A stretch of 64,000 bases of DNA from Deinococcus aquatilis DSM 23025 (GCF_000378445.1 NZ_KB899698.1:62001-126000); one strand, 5' to 3'; shown: positions 24,958 through 34,257, counted from the first letter of the stretch. The notes: generated by a model from the sequence alone, not told the origin. Made by a program: numbers and translations.

Positions 24958-26075
24958 GCGCCAGCGCCGCCAACAGACACGCGCTGCGTCAAGGTCACGG
25001 ATTGCCCCAGGCCGAACCGCGCGGCCGCCCACTGCACATTCAGTACCGGATCAAGCATGCCTTTCACGACAACCGTGCCGTACTCCGTCTTGCCCGGGGC
25101 CACCCGCACACTCGCCCGCGTGGCCTGGTAGATCGCGGGGCCATTCACGCCAGAGACCCGTAAGGCGCGTTCGTTCAGGAGGAGATCGCCTTCGGTATCG
25201 TTGCGCACACGCCAGTTCAGAACGGTATCGGTGCCGTCGATGGCCGCAGTGAAGCGAGCTTGGACGGCGGTGAGCGAGGACGTGGCTGCGGGGTCGGCGG
25301 TTGGGGGAGGCGTCAGGACGGGTGCAGGAGCAAGAACCACTGGAGCGGGAGGAAGCACTGCTGGGGTCACGACAGGTGCAGGTGGAAGCACCGCTGGAGT
25401 GGCGACAGGGGCGGGCGGGCGAACGACCGGGGCACTGACCACGGGTGCGGGCGTCACACTGACGGGAACCGGCAGGGGGGCGGGCAAACTCAAGGCTGGG
25501 GTCGTGACTGCCGCCAGTGCGCTCACAGGCAGACTGAACGGTGCCCGGCCACTTCCAGACGGACTGACTGGCTGCGGCGCTGGTTTCGGGGTCACTGCGC
25601 CCATAGGCGTGGCCGGCGCACTCGGAAAGCCCGGCAACACCTGCTCGTCATCCGGTGCCTGGTCTGCTCGCACCACAATGTTCCGCACGCCACCCCCACG
25701 GCTGGGATTCAACCGCGCCTGAAAGAAAAACACGCTGTCCTGCGTCATCACCAACACTGGATATGACCCACTCGAAGCCAACGCCCCCACAATCACTCGT
25801 GATCCTGTCTGCTTGAACTGCAAGACCCCATCCTTACTCGTGATGACGTCCACCACAGTGTCCGGCAAGTTCAGCACCCAGATCTCGCCCATGCCGACAT
25901 TCAGAATGCCGTACGAGGTTTTCAGGTCTTCAGCTCGGTACTCGCGCGTGATATTCCCACCCATATACGGCGTGGTTGCAGGAGCAGCTGGTGCGAGGGG
26001 GGCAGCATGAGACATCGAAAAAGCGGACGCCGTCAGAGTCAAACCAAGGAGCAGGGTGTGCGTGAAGTGTTTCAT
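24939..26075 (-). CDS. VirB9/TrbG-like core-complex protein
   Basis: 378 residues with signal peptide (MKHFTHTLLLGLTLTASAFS). The N-terminal domain (ITREYRAEDLKTSYGILNVG, IWVLNLPDTVVDVITSKDG, SVFFFQARLNPS) shows the strand pattern of VirB9, and the C-terminal part has a second beta domain (TDTVLNWRVRNDTEGDLLLN). A P/V/A-rich linker with PVVxPAPV repeats joins them. It would form the outer ring with VirB10 and the lipoprotein upstream, to which it is ATGA-coupled. Confidence 0.75.
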   Translation of the reverse strand: MKHFTHTLLLGLTLTASAFSMSHAAPLAPAAPATTPYMGGNITREYRAEDLKTSYGILNVGMGEIWVLNLPDTVVDVITSKDGVLQFKQTGSRVIVGALASSGSYPVLVMTQDSVFFFQARLNPSRGGGVRNIVVRADQAPDDEQVLPGFPSAPATPMGAVTPKPAPQPVSPSGSGRAPFSLPVSALAAVTTPALSLPAPLPVPVSVTPAPVVSAPVVRPPAPVATPAVLPPAPVVTPAVLPPAPVVLAPAPVLTPPPTADPAATSSLTAVQARFTAAIDGTDTVLNWRVRNDTEGDLLLNERALRVSGVNGPAIYQATRASVRVAPGKTEYGTVVVKGMLDPVLNVQWAAARFGLGQSVTLTQRVSVGGAGAWLAPR

Positions 26076-26734
26076 TGCGTGGCCTCCGTAACGGTAACTG
26101 TGAGAGACGAAGTGCGTGTAACCGTGCCGCCTTGTGTGGTCACCGTCAGAACGTAGGTGCCCGGAACGGCCGTAGGAGCGGCTTGGACGGTCAGCCCACC
26201 CCCATCCGGATCAATGGTGGTCGTCAGATTGCCTTTCACCCCGGTCACGAGCACTGGAGAGGTAAAGCCGGCGTCTGGCGTGACCCGTAGAGCCACATGC
26301 ATCCCCGTACCCTGCACGACGTCCACCGGATCGGGATCCAGCGTGACCGTGAAGCCCGGAGTGGTGGGGGTGGGCACCGTCACCGCGAGTTGGGCCGTTC
26401 CACTGGCCCCGGGTGCGGTGACCGTCAAGGGAATGCTGTATACCCCAGGAGAGACGTCTGGAGCGGCACTGACGGTGACCGCGCCCGTGCTGCCCGAAAC
26501 GGTCAGGCCAGTAGGCACCTCGGCGGCCTTGATCGTCAGGCCGGTGGCGGCTTCGCCCGTGCTGGAAATCAGGGCGGTCACCCCGGCGCGGGCGGTGGTG
26601 CCAGGGGTGAGGGTGAGCGTGCTCGGAGTGAGGGTGACGCCCAGGGACTGGACGAACGGGTTGCTGAAGGATCCGGTGCCGCAGCTGCTCAGAAACAGGG
26701 CGGTCGCGATCATGGCACTTGCATGTCTTCGCAT
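26072..26734 (-). CDS. Lipoprotein in VirB7 position
   Basis: 220 residues. Lipobox ALFLSSC near residue 18, then two Ig-like/beta-sandwich repeats (VTLTPSTLTLTPGTTARAGV, VTLDPDPVDVVQGTGMHVAL). Much larger than VirB7, but it is the lipoprotein directly upstream of, and coupled to, virB9, so an outer-membrane anchoring role is likely. The signature-B promoter makes the ATG at 26734 exactly +1. Confidence 0.75.
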   Translation of the reverse strand: MRRHASAMIATALFLSSCGTGSFSNPFVQSLGVTLTPSTLTLTPGTTARAGVTALISSTGEAATGLTIKAAEVPTGLTVSGSTGAVTVSAAPDVSPGVYSIPLTVTAPGASGTAQLAVTVPTPTTPGFTVTLDPDPVDVVQGTGMHVALRVTPDAGFTSPVLVTGVKGNLTTTIDPDGGGLTVQAAPTAVPGTYVLTVTTQGGTVTRTSSLTVTVTEATQ

Positions 26735-26763
26735 ATCGGCATGGTGAGGGGGCTGGGGGTGAC
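26735..26763 (-). promoter_or_regulatory. Signature-B leaderless promoter of the lipoprotein-virB9 operon
   Basis: GTCACC, TCAC and T at standard positions; +1 at the ATG of 26734. Confidence 0.75.
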
Positions 26764-26854
26764 GCGGGCCGCGCGGGTGTCAAGACGGATACCAAGGCTG
26801 TCTAGACAGAAGTCAATCTCTAGAAAGAATCAGGACGGCGTCCTTCTCCACAGC

Positions 26855-26958
26855 CCAAAAAGAAACCCCTGAGACACAAGGTCAATCAGGGGTTCATCCG
26901 CGCACGGCGGCCACACAGTTCAGAGAAGCAGGGACACTTCCATCCAAACGGGGTGGGA
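26855..26958 (-). repeat. 104-bp duplicated terminator element, copy A
   Basis: Near-identical to 31483-31587, including the flanks. It contains an intrinsic terminator on the minus strand (AACCCCTGA, 13-base loop, TCAGGGGTT, then TCTTTTT at about 26863-26893), directly downstream of the gene at 26963. Confidence 0.85.
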
Positions 26959-26962
26959 CAGG

Positions 26963-28510
26963 TTATCTGGGCATCCAGATGGCCAACACCCGAACGGTGA
27001 GGGCAAGAGACACAGGGGTGCGGATCTCCAACGGAACGAGATGCCGCGTGGGACGATCACTGAAGGGTGCGTCATAAGCGCTCATCCCCGCAATAATCGG
27101 TGTGAAAATGCGGCTCAGGGACACACGTTCCTGAACCACGGTGAGCACGTCGCCTCGCTTGGCTGTCGACAGCGCTTGCCCGAACGGGGTTTGCGTACTG
27201 ACTTGACCTAAAGCAGGTTCAGAGTCCACCAGTTTCAAGGTGCGCCGCTGCCCGTTGACTTCCACGATAAACAGGGCATCAATGGCGGGGGCGTCCTCGG
27301 TGATCTGCGCGTGATCCAACTGAAATTCCAGTTGGGCAATCGCGCGTTCGTTCGCGGCCATGAGGCTACGAGCTTCGTCATAGGCGGCGCTCTCGCTCAG
27401 ATCTCCATCCGACAAGGCTGAAGTCATGTAGTTCTGGATCTCCTCGCGCTTGACGTCTATCAGCACTCGGAGTTGCTGCTGAAGACGTGCAAAGGTTCGC
27501 GCGCGCATGGGAATACCGGGCTGAATGACGGCTGCTGAACGCGGACGCTCAGGTTGGACGTCATCTCTCCGGTCAACGGGTGTCCGCTCAACGGTTGGGG
27601 TGTACGGACGCCAGGGTGCGGCTGGGGTCGACTTCTTCGTCCGAAACGCTGGTAAACCGCCCACCAGGTACGTCCGCTGACTGTCGTCAATCGCGTCCTC
27701 ACGCTCGAGCGCCGTCAACACTCGTGCATACAACTCTGGGGTGCTGATGCCCTCGATCAAAGTTCGCACGGTCTGCACATTCGCGTCAGACGGAATATGC
27801 AGGCCCTCGACTTCCATGATCTCGTCACACAAAGCATTTGAAAGCACGCTGTACGCGTTGTGGGAGTACAACTTGGCTTCCTCAGCCTTGTCCTCCGCTC
27901 GGCTCCGCACGTCCCCATCATCAAGGAGGCGCGTCAACTCGAACGGTGTCTGCACGAGATTGCGTAAGGCCTGCTCACTGCGCAGGTCAATATCTTCGCC
28001 CTGTCCGGTCACGACCGTCAGGGGATCAATGAAATCCGAACGGTGCAGTTTCATGCGGTCACTGGTAAACCCAGCCACGTTGAAACCGTCCCGTAGCGTA
28101 GCCGCTTGCTTGCGTCCGACCAGTTCAGCTTTCACAAGGTCATAGACCGCCGTGCGAACCGCCTGTTCATGCGAGTTGAGCGCCTTGGGCATCAAGCCGG
28201 CGAGTGGAGCTGAACCCGAGGTGCGGGTCGCCCTGCTGGCGGCTTGGCCTTGCTTATCGGCGAGTTGCTCCAATACACCCGGCACTTGCTTGTTCAGCAA
28301 GGCCCGGACGTCCTGGTGCAAGTGATTCCCTGACGGGATCTGACGTGCCAACACCCCGAGATTCAGGGTGCCGTTCATCCAGATGGGCGTCGAGAGAATC
28401 TGGAGGGTCTGGGTGCTCTTCAAGTCCTGCACGAAGGCTTTGAGGTGTTTCAGGCCGGCGTGCGGGGTCGAAGGATTGCCACGGGTCAAACGAGCGGTGA
28501 GATAGGTCAT
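26963..28510 (-). CDS. Large hypothetical protein
   Basis: 515 residues, MTYLTARLTRGNPSTPHAGL onward. No recognised domain. The N-terminal half is helical (LLNKQVPGVLEQLADKQGQA), the middle has a regulated-looking loop with RTPVDRRDDVQPERPR, and a helical pair (LQQQLRVLIDVKREEIQNYM, MAANERAIAQLEFQLDHAQI) resembles a GreA-like coiled coil followed by a TLKLVDSEPALGQVSTQTPF stretch. That last part recalls Gre C-domains, so a transcription-factor-like C-terminus is possible. CAGGAG precedes the ATG. Confidence 0.65.
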   Translation of the reverse strand: MTYLTARLTRGNPSTPHAGLKHLKAFVQDLKSTQTLQILSTPIWMNGTLNLGVLARQIPSGNHLHQDVRALLNKQVPGVLEQLADKQGQAASRATRTSGSAPLAGLMPKALNSHEQAVRTAVYDLVKAELVGRKQAATLRDGFNVAGFTSDRMKLHRSDFIDPLTVVTGQGEDIDLRSEQALRNLVQTPFELTRLLDDGDVRSRAEDKAEEAKLYSHNAYSVLSNALCDEIMEVEGLHIPSDANVQTVRTLIEGISTPELYARVLTALEREDAIDDSQRTYLVGGLPAFRTKKSTPAAPWRPYTPTVERTPVDRRDDVQPERPRSAAVIQPGIPMRARTFARLQQQLRVLIDVKREEIQNYMTSALSDGDLSESAAYDEARSLMAANERAIAQLEFQLDHAQITEDAPAIDALFIVEVNGQRRTLKLVDSEPALGQVSTQTPFGQALSTAKRGDVLTVVQERVSLSRIFTPIIAGMSAYDAPFSDRPTRHLVPLEIRTPVSLALTVRVLAIWMPR

Positions 28511-28528
28511 GGGAAAACTCCTGAGGGA

Positions 28529-28553
28529 GCGGGGGCCCGAACTCGGCCCCCGC
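28529..28553 (-). terminator. Hairpin downstream of the 28606 gene
   Basis: GCGGGGGCC, 7-base loop, GGCCCCCGC; no U-tract, so it may be an attenuator or mRNA-end stabiliser. Confidence 0.55.
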
Positions 28554-28605
28554 CAGAACACTGGTGAGGACGAAGAACGGGAACCGGGCGGTCAGGAATC
28601 TTGAA

Positions 28606-30672
28606 TTAGAAAGGTACAGCCATGTCAGGGAGACCCTTGACGGCGGTGCGGAGCACGCAGCGGGCTACGGGAGCCCACGCGCCATAAATCTGTGCCTTGT
28701 GCACTTGAACGCTGTTGCGCAGGGGCTTGGCCCACCACGCCGCCGCCCACCATGCCCCTGGATCCTGCAAGGCGAGATGGTCGTCCAGTACGGAGTCCAC
28801 CGCGAGCAAGGCTTCCAGCGCGGGGCCGAAGGTCAAGCGCGTGGCAGCTTCTTCAAGTTGTTCGGCTGCTGCAGTGAGGGTGTCACTGACTCGCTCTGCC
28901 AAAGCCACCTGTTGAAGCTGAGCTGGACTGGAGTCAACGTGCAGTTTGGCCTGCAACGTCAGGAAGGTCTGCCGTGCCGCATCGGCCCGACTGCCTGCAC
29001 TGACCGCGTGGCGTTCCAACGTCAACTGATCCGGCCGTACGTACTTCGAGCCGCCTGCAACACGCACGCGCTGGCCCTTCCGGGTCGTCACGGGCACGTC
29101 TCTCAGCAGTGCGAAGGCTTGATCGGCCAGTTTTACGCGCACGTCCGCTTGCACGCACGCCGCAATGAATGTCTGGTCTGCTTTGCCGGTCTTGTCCAAC
29201 TTGCGACCAAGCAGAATTGCGGTGACCAGACTGATGCGGGGGGCGATGCTGGGGTACGCCTGACGTAACTCACGGGCAACCCGGATACCTTCACTGTCTG
29301 TAATGCGGGGGGCAAGGGCTTGACCTTGTAAGGCGTTCGCCAAGGCACTCCCTAATACAGACACGCGGTTCTCGTGCAGGCCCCCACTCAAGGCAGCTTG
29401 CACAGGAGCAAGTGCGGTACGCAACTCCGCAGCGCTGGCACTCAGTGAAACTCCACTGAGGTGAGCAGCTGTGCGTGCGCACGCGATCACGTCCTGCGTG
29501 GCCGGCACACCCCACTGGGCACACCGGGCGCGGAAGTACGCTCGCACCTGCGCGTCCCGCACGCGTTGCCGGTACACGGGCAACAACTGACGAACAGGCA
29601 GGGCCAGCAAGATCGGGCCATACACGGCACCATACCGCCGGTACGCACTCAAGGCGCGTGCGCGGTCAGCCTGATGCAGGGGGGCCTGAAACACAGGAGC
29701 CTGCGTCGGCTCTGGTGCGGCGATGATGTCCTGCAACCGCTCGTTCTGATCCTCACCCACCAGGGCATCAAGTCTCAGGCTTTTGCTGTTGCGTTCCACC
29801 CACAGGGCGGTGACTTCGCTGAGGGCGAAGGCCTGCTGCCGGGTGCGCTCTGCTAAGCCAGGCTTCGCTAAAGTCACCCGCGCATTTGTCCGCACGGCCC
29901 GCGCCACCAGGGACGCGGTGATGTTCGTGCGTAACGTGAAATACGCCGTCTTCAAAGCGAATGCAGACGTAAGATCCCGAAAGAACCCGGGCCCACTGGC
30001 CTGCACGAAGCGCACCGTATACCGCCCGTGACCCCGTTTCGGCGTCACATTCTTGCGGCCTTTCGGCAGCACGGTCGTGAAGCGAGAGCAGGCCCAGTCG
30101 GACATAGCGCTTTGAAACTCGTCATGCAAACCAAGATCATTCCCGTACGTCGTAAGCAACCGCGAACGACCTGCCGCAATCGCCGCAGGCGCACCAGAAG
30201 CCCGTTTGTCGTCCACCAGCCGTTCCGCCATTTTCGGCAGTTCCGCCGCGAGCGTCTTCTCCACCCAGAACAGCCAGCGTGCACCGTTCAGGTGGGGATT
30301 CCAGCCACTGCGCTTGATCCGGCCATTCTCCAACAGTTCCGTGCGGGGGAGAGCCAGATTGAGCAAGTGTAGGGCAGCGTCCAACGCTTCCAGCCAACCC
30401 CCGAACCGCCACGCGAAATCACGCGCGGAGATCAACAGGAGCGGCATCGCATTGCGAACGAGGAGTTCTCGGGCGCGTTTTTGTTGCCGAGGGGTGCCTT
30501 CCCTGGCGTCCTGATGGCACGCCATCGTTTCAGCGTCGGTCAGGCGCACGTACGCATTCCGGGCGCTTTTGACAGCGTCCTCGAAGGCGTTCGTGGGGAT
30601 TGGCAACTGCACAGCCTCGACAACGTGATTGCGGGCGAGTACGAAGTGTTCGGTGGGGGCGGCTTTACGCAT
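28606..30672 (-). CDS. Large basic hypothetical protein
   Basis: 688 residues, rich in A, R and L and mostly helical. No motif recognised despite reading for relaxase (HUH), helicase or polymerase signatures. Segments such as MPLLLISARDFAWRFGGWLE and WFxEKTLAAELPKMAERLV type helices suggest a structural or nucleic-acid-binding role. The ATG at 30672 follows CAGGAG at good spacing; a GTG at 30678 is less likely. Confidence 0.65.
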   Translation of the reverse strand: MRKAAPTEHFVLARNHVVEAVQLPIPTNAFEDAVKSARNAYVRLTDAETMACHQDAREGTPRQQKRARELLVRNAMPLLLISARDFAWRFGGWLEALDAALHLLNLALPRTELLENGRIKRSGWNPHLNGARWLFWVEKTLAAELPKMAERLVDDKRASGAPAAIAAGRSRLLTTYGNDLGLHDEFQSAMSDWACSRFTTVLPKGRKNVTPKRGHGRYTVRFVQASGPGFFRDLTSAFALKTAYFTLRTNITASLVARAVRTNARVTLAKPGLAERTRQQAFALSEVTALWVERNSKSLRLDALVGEDQNERLQDIIAAPEPTQAPVFQAPLHQADRARALSAYRRYGAVYGPILLALPVRQLLPVYRQRVRDAQVRAYFRARCAQWGVPATQDVIACARTAAHLSGVSLSASAAELRTALAPVQAALSGGLHENRVSVLGSALANALQGQALAPRITDSEGIRVARELRQAYPSIAPRISLVTAILLGRKLDKTGKADQTFIAACVQADVRVKLADQAFALLRDVPVTTRKGQRVRVAGGSKYVRPDQLTLERHAVSAGSRADAARQTFLTLQAKLHVDSSPAQLQQVALAERVSDTLTAAAEQLEEAATRLTFGPALEALLAVDSVLDDHLALQDPGAWWAAAWWAKPLRNSVQVHKAQIYGAWAPVARCVLRTAVKGLPDMAVPF

Positions 30673-30799
30673 AATCACAGCTCCTGGAGGGAAGCCGGAG
30701 ACCCAGATCGCACAGTTCCAGTCGGAACCACACGAGAGGGGTTCCGACCAGAAAGAAGGCGACGGGGTCAGATGACCCCACAGCGGGCAGTGGATGAAG

Positions 30800-31294
30800 T
30801 TAAGTCAAGGCGTCCAGCAGACGATCGACCGAACTCAGGGACATCAAAATGCGGAAGCGCACCGAGGTGCCTTCCAGTCGAAAGTTCAGCACGAGCACTT
30901 CACCGAAGGCCAGCACACTGAACCGCACTCGCCCATCCACACTCGACACCGGAATGGCGGTCATGGCGGGGTTGAGCAGGGTCAGGGAGGTATGGGTGCG
31001 GGCGTACTGGGCGAACGTGTGCAGCTCCGGAACAGAGAGCGTCATGGCGGGTAAGCCCGCGAAGTGAAGATCGACCTGGGCCACTCCAGACTGAGGGGTA
31101 ATCCCTTCCAGCAGGGTGTCCAGGCGCTCTTGATGGGTGTCCGTCATGGCGGCCCCGACCATCAGCACACTCAGCGCTGAGAACACCATGACCAGCGCTG
31201 CAACACCCGCAGGAGTATTCCAGGCGGCCCATGTGGTCGCGAAGGTGGCGAAAGCGGTGACAGACAGGCCGAGACGGGTGATGAATAGAATCAT
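30800..31294 (-). CDS. Membrane protein with C-terminal soluble domain
   Basis: 164 residues: two hydrophobic helices near the N-terminus (LGLSVTAFATFATTWAAW; AGVAALVMVFSALSVLMVGA) and a cytosolic or periplasmic domain. Unknown family. A GGAG site precedes the ATG. Confidence 0.65.
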   Translation of the reverse strand: MILFITRLGLSVTAFATFATTWAAWNTPAGVAALVMVFSALSVLMVGAAMTDTHQERLDTLLEGITPQSGVAQVDLHFAGLPAMTLSVPELHTFAQYARTHTSLTLLNPAMTAIPVSSVDGRVRFSVLAFGEVLVLNFRLEGTSVRFRILMSLSSVDRLLDALT

Positions 31295-31356
31295 GATGCG
31301 CTCCTAGGGCCCGGGCATCCGGGATGATCCAAGGGAGGCAGCAGTCATACAGGCTG

Positions 31357-31382
31357 GGAGGCCAGTACGAATACTGGCCTCC
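31357..31382. terminator. Strong hairpin 1
   Basis: GGAGGCCAGTA-CGAA-TACTGGCCTCC, an 11-bp perfect stem, in the 328-base gap upstream of 30800-31294. Confidence 0.7.
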
Positions 31383-31398
31383 AGACGAAAACACACGC

Positions 31399-31426
31399 CG
31401 ACCCCCGGCGTTGCCACCGGGGGTCG
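31399..31426. terminator. Strong hairpin 2
   Basis: CGACCCCCGG, 8-base loop, CCGGGGGTCG; immediately beside hairpin 1. Confidence 0.7.
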
Positions 31427-31482
31427 TACTCCAGAACATAAAGCTCCTCGCGAACGAGGAGAAGAAAGATGGGTGAAGTGTA

Positions 31483-31587
31483 CCAAAAAGAAACCCCTGA
31501 GACACAAGGTCAATCAGGGGTTTATCCGCGCAGGGCGGCCACACCACTCAGAGAAGTGCACGCACTTCCATCCAAACGGGGTGGGAG
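31483..31587 (-). repeat. 104-bp duplicated terminator element, copy B
   Basis: Second copy of the element at 26855, directly downstream of ssb. It carries the same U-tracted terminator on the minus strand (about 31491-31521). Confidence 0.85.
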
Positions 31588-31622
31588 AGGGAAAGAGAAC
31601 AACCGCGCTTCAGCCCAGAGGC

Positions 31623-32519
31623 TTAAAAAGGCAGGTCTTCTTCCGGGGGAAAGGCGTCAAAGCCTTGATCAATGTCCAGACCACCACGAGGTGTTGGGGC
31701 AGGACGAGCGGGGGCACGACGCGTGCTAGAAGCACTCGCAGCGACCGGTTCACGTTGAGGCGTTGCAGGTGCAGGACGGGCCGGAGCAGCACGGGTCGCC
31801 GGAGCAACATCTGCACTCCCACGAGCCAAGGCTTCAACCCGGAACGCTTCAACTTTCGTCGAGTTGCGTTTCTGGCCTTCCTTGTCCTGCCAGGATTCAT
31901 TCACCAAGCGGCCCTGCACAAGTACGGGATCACCCTTGCGGAGATCCTTCATCGCTTCAGCCACCTCACGCCAAAGGGTCACATCGATCCAATGGGTTTT
32001 CTCCTGCTTTTGCCCTTGACGATCTGTCCAGCGCTCATTCACGGCCAGACCCAGCGTCAAGATCGCATCACCTGCAGGGGTGTAACGCAGTTCAGCATCA
32101 CGGACGACATTGCCGATCAGCATGACGGTGTTCATGCCGCCTTGCATCCGAACCCCGCCGCCTGCATCCTGCACAAGTTCTGGGTTGTACCCGAGTTGTT
32201 CCATGCGCAGCGCCTTGACCTTCACGGCACTGCGTTTGCCACCTTCGGGGGCTTCCCACTGGCTGTAATCCAGGCTGCCTTCGACCATCACGGCGTCTCC
32301 GCCCTTCAGGTTACGTTCCGCCTGCCATTCCGCGGGTTTGCCGAGGATGGTGACGCGGTGGTACCAGGGGAGACGGCGTTCTTTGCCATCGGTGCCGATC
32401 AGGTGATCTTCGCCAGCAACAACGGCCTCAAATACCGCGACACCGGTGGGGGTGTAACGGAGTTCGGGGTCACGAGCGAGAGCGCCGATCAGGTAAGTGT
32501 GGTTCATACCTTGAGCCAT
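31623..32519 (-). CDS. ssb: Single-stranded DNA-binding protein, double OB fold
   Basis: 298 residues. Two OB domains in tandem (NHTYLIGALARDPELRYTPT with RRLPWYHRVTILGKPAE; NTVMLIGNVVRDAELRYTPA with THWIDVTLWREVAEAM), then an A/P/R-rich linker and an acidic tip EEDLPF for partner binding. The two-OB form is a hallmark of Deinococcus/Thermus. It would coat plasmid ssDNA in replication or transfer. AAGGAG precedes the ATG at 32519. Confidence 0.97.
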   Translation of the reverse strand: MAQGMNHTYLIGALARDPELRYTPTGVAVFEAVVAGEDHLIGTDGKERRLPWYHRVTILGKPAEWQAERNLKGGDAVMVEGSLDYSQWEAPEGGKRSAVKVKALRMEQLGYNPELVQDAGGGVRMQGGMNTVMLIGNVVRDAELRYTPAGDAILTLGLAVNERWTDRQGQKQEKTHWIDVTLWREVAEAMKDLRKGDPVLVQGRLVNESWQDKEGQKRNSTKVEAFRVEALARGSADVAPATRAAPARPAPATPQREPVAASASSTRRAPARPAPTPRGGLDIDQGFDAFPPEEDLPF

Positions 32520-32638
32520 GGTAGATCTCCTTGTTGTCTCACAGGGTGAGCGCGGGGGAAGCAATCTCGGGCAGACGCCCAGAGTGCGGGCGAAGGAACG
32601 AGAACGGCGACAAACCGCTGGGTGCGTGCAGGCGGAAG

Positions 32639-32666
32639 CCCGGACGCTTTGGATCAAGCATCCGGG
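32639..32666 (-). terminator. Hairpin, copy 1 of a duplicated stem
   Basis: CCCGGACGC/GCATCCGGG stem with one wobble; it resembles the stem at 32885-32910. Downstream of the 51-residue gene. Confidence 0.6.
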
Positions 32667-32697
32667 CCGCACCAACACGGCCCACAGGAGGGGAGAA

Positions 32698-32853
32698 CTA
32701 CTGCTCGGTAAACGGCCCAAACGAGATCAGGCAGTGCGGGTGCCGGGTGCGGGCCATCAGGGCCAGGTTGCCGGGACTGCTGCCTTCGCCCAGATAATGG
32801 GTGACGTACTTGCGGGAAGCGTCGGTGACGTAGACCATCGCGTAGCTTTTCAT
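32698..32853 (-). CDS. 51-residue hypothetical protein
   Basis: MKSYAMVYVTDASRKYVTHY then PHCLISFGPFTEQ. AAGGAGATTCCC precedes the ATG at 32853, a good ribosome site. Flanked on both sides by related hairpins, as if this gene with its terminator were a cassette between the primase and ssb genes. Function unknown. Confidence 0.65.
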   Translation of the reverse strand: MKSYAMVYVTDASRKYVTHYLGEGSSPGNLALMARTRHPHCLISFGPFTEQ

Positions 32854-32884
32854 GGGAATCTCCTTGCAGCGGCGTTCGGGGGGA

Positions 32885-32910
32885 CCCGGACGCTTTGGAA
32901 CGCGTCCGGG
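32885..32910 (-). terminator. Hairpin, copy 2 of a duplicated stem
   Basis: CCCGGACGC-TTTGGAAC-GCGTCCGGG, 9-bp perfect stem, downstream of the primase gene. Confidence 0.7.
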
Positions 32911-33042
32911 CCACACTGCGCGGCCCAAGGGAAATGAACAGCACGACCCGACCCTTGCGGGTGAGGTCGTGCTCCAAGACAGAAGGCCCCACAAAGGGGG
33001 AAGGGAAAGTGCCCTGATTGTGAGCCTGTGCCCATGTCATCG

Positions 33043-34257
33043 TCAAGCCCCCCGTTTCAGGTATGTGACGCCACGTCCTTGCAGGAAGGCGGGCAGGGTG
33101 CCGTCTGGGGTCTGGCCGCGCTCGTGCTCCTCAAACGCACGCCGGGCTTCTCTGACGCTGGCATGACCGAGCAGGCGCAGGAAGGTCAGGGCGTTCGCGA
33201 GGGTGTCACGGCGTTGAGCGAACTGCCAGGCACACAGGTAGGCCGCACGTATTTTCCCGGCCTCATCCAGACTGGCCCAGATGTCTTGCAGGGCATGTTC
33301 AGCGGTGACGGGCACCCGGGAGACAGGACGCTGTTCGTCTTGGGCCTGCCCCGGCGTGGAGACACGACGATTCTCCCAAGGGGCACCACGCGGGGCGTTC
33401 CGCGCACTTCTCGCGCTGGCCTGAAACTCGGACGCGGTGTACGGCTGGCCGCTGGGTTGTGGGACGCCTGCGACATACCGCATTCCAACCGCCAGCACTT
33501 CATCGTCCCGGTAGCCGTTGTTGCACAGAACCCATGCGAGCTTGTACCCCGTGTCATTGCGTCCGCCCGTGCTGACCTGTGACAGCGCCCAGGTCAGGAT
33601 CACGTCTGCGGGGACACGATCTTCCCCACTCGGCAACGGCCCCTGATAGGTGGGCGTGGGCGGCTGTAAAGGGGCTTCCAGTCCCAAGGCCTCGCGCAGC
33701 GCCACGGGCACCTCACTCAGCGGCGCAAGGTCATCTGGATCCCGTAAGTAGGTGTACGGCCCTTTCGGCACCACAGTCGGCGGCAGGACAGCATTTCCCC
33801 CATCCCCGCGCACGTCCACACATTGCGGCACGCCCGGCCGAGTCGTGTTCTTCCCCACGAGATTCGGCACGAAGTGAGCAGGGGCCTGCACATGCCAGTG
33901 ATACCCGCTCCCGGTACGCACATGCGGACGAATCCCGAGGTCATGGGCAAGTGCACGTCCGGGTTCATCATCGAAGTCAATGATCACGCGGCCACTCACC
34001 CGCCCCGTGACCAAGGCCAAGCCCAGCCCAGTGGGATCCTTGAACCAGTGCTCGACGACTTCGATGGAAGGAGCCTGCTGTTGGAGTGGCTTCCAGACCG
34101 CCCGGAAACGGGAAGCGTCCTCAACCCACTCCCGGTAGCCCGCCGCAATCAGCAGGCCCGCGTGCGGTTGCTTGAGGGCCGCCCCTGCCGCATGAATGGG
34201 GAGGACACTCCAGCCACGCTCCAGGGCAGCCAGGGCTTCACGCAGCAGGGGATTCAT
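33043..34257 (-). CDS. PrimPol-type bifunctional primase-polymerase
   Basis: 404 residues with archaeo-eukaryotic-primase features: an early hydrophobic core (WSVLPIHAAG), the acidic pair GRVIIDFDDEPG, then GSGYHWHVQAPAHFV (the histidine of the AEP fold) and DVRGDGGNAVLPPTVV. A helical C-terminus follows (ALTFLRLLGHASVREARRAF). It would prime plasmid replication. The start at 34257 avoids an arginine-rich shadow frame and overlaps the upstream gene by 20 bases. Confidence 0.85.
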   Translation of the reverse strand: MNPLLREALAALERGWSVLPIHAAGAALKQPHAGLLIAAGYREWVEDASRFRAVWKPLQQQAPSIEVVEHWFKDPTGLGLALVTGRVSGRVIIDFDDEPGRALAHDLGIRPHVRTGSGYHWHVQAPAHFVPNLVGKNTTRPGVPQCVDVRGDGGNAVLPPTVVPKGPYTYLRDPDDLAPLSEVPVALREALGLEAPLQPPTPTYQGPLPSGEDRVPADVILTWALSQVSTGGRNDTGYKLAWVLCNNGYRDDEVLAVGMRYVAGVPQPSGQPYTASEFQASARSARNAPRGAPWENRRVSTPGQAQDEQRPVSRVPVTAEHALQDIWASLDEAGKIRAAYLCAWQFAQRRDTLANALTFLRLLGHASVREARRAFEEHERGQTPDGTLPAFLQGRGVTYLKRGA

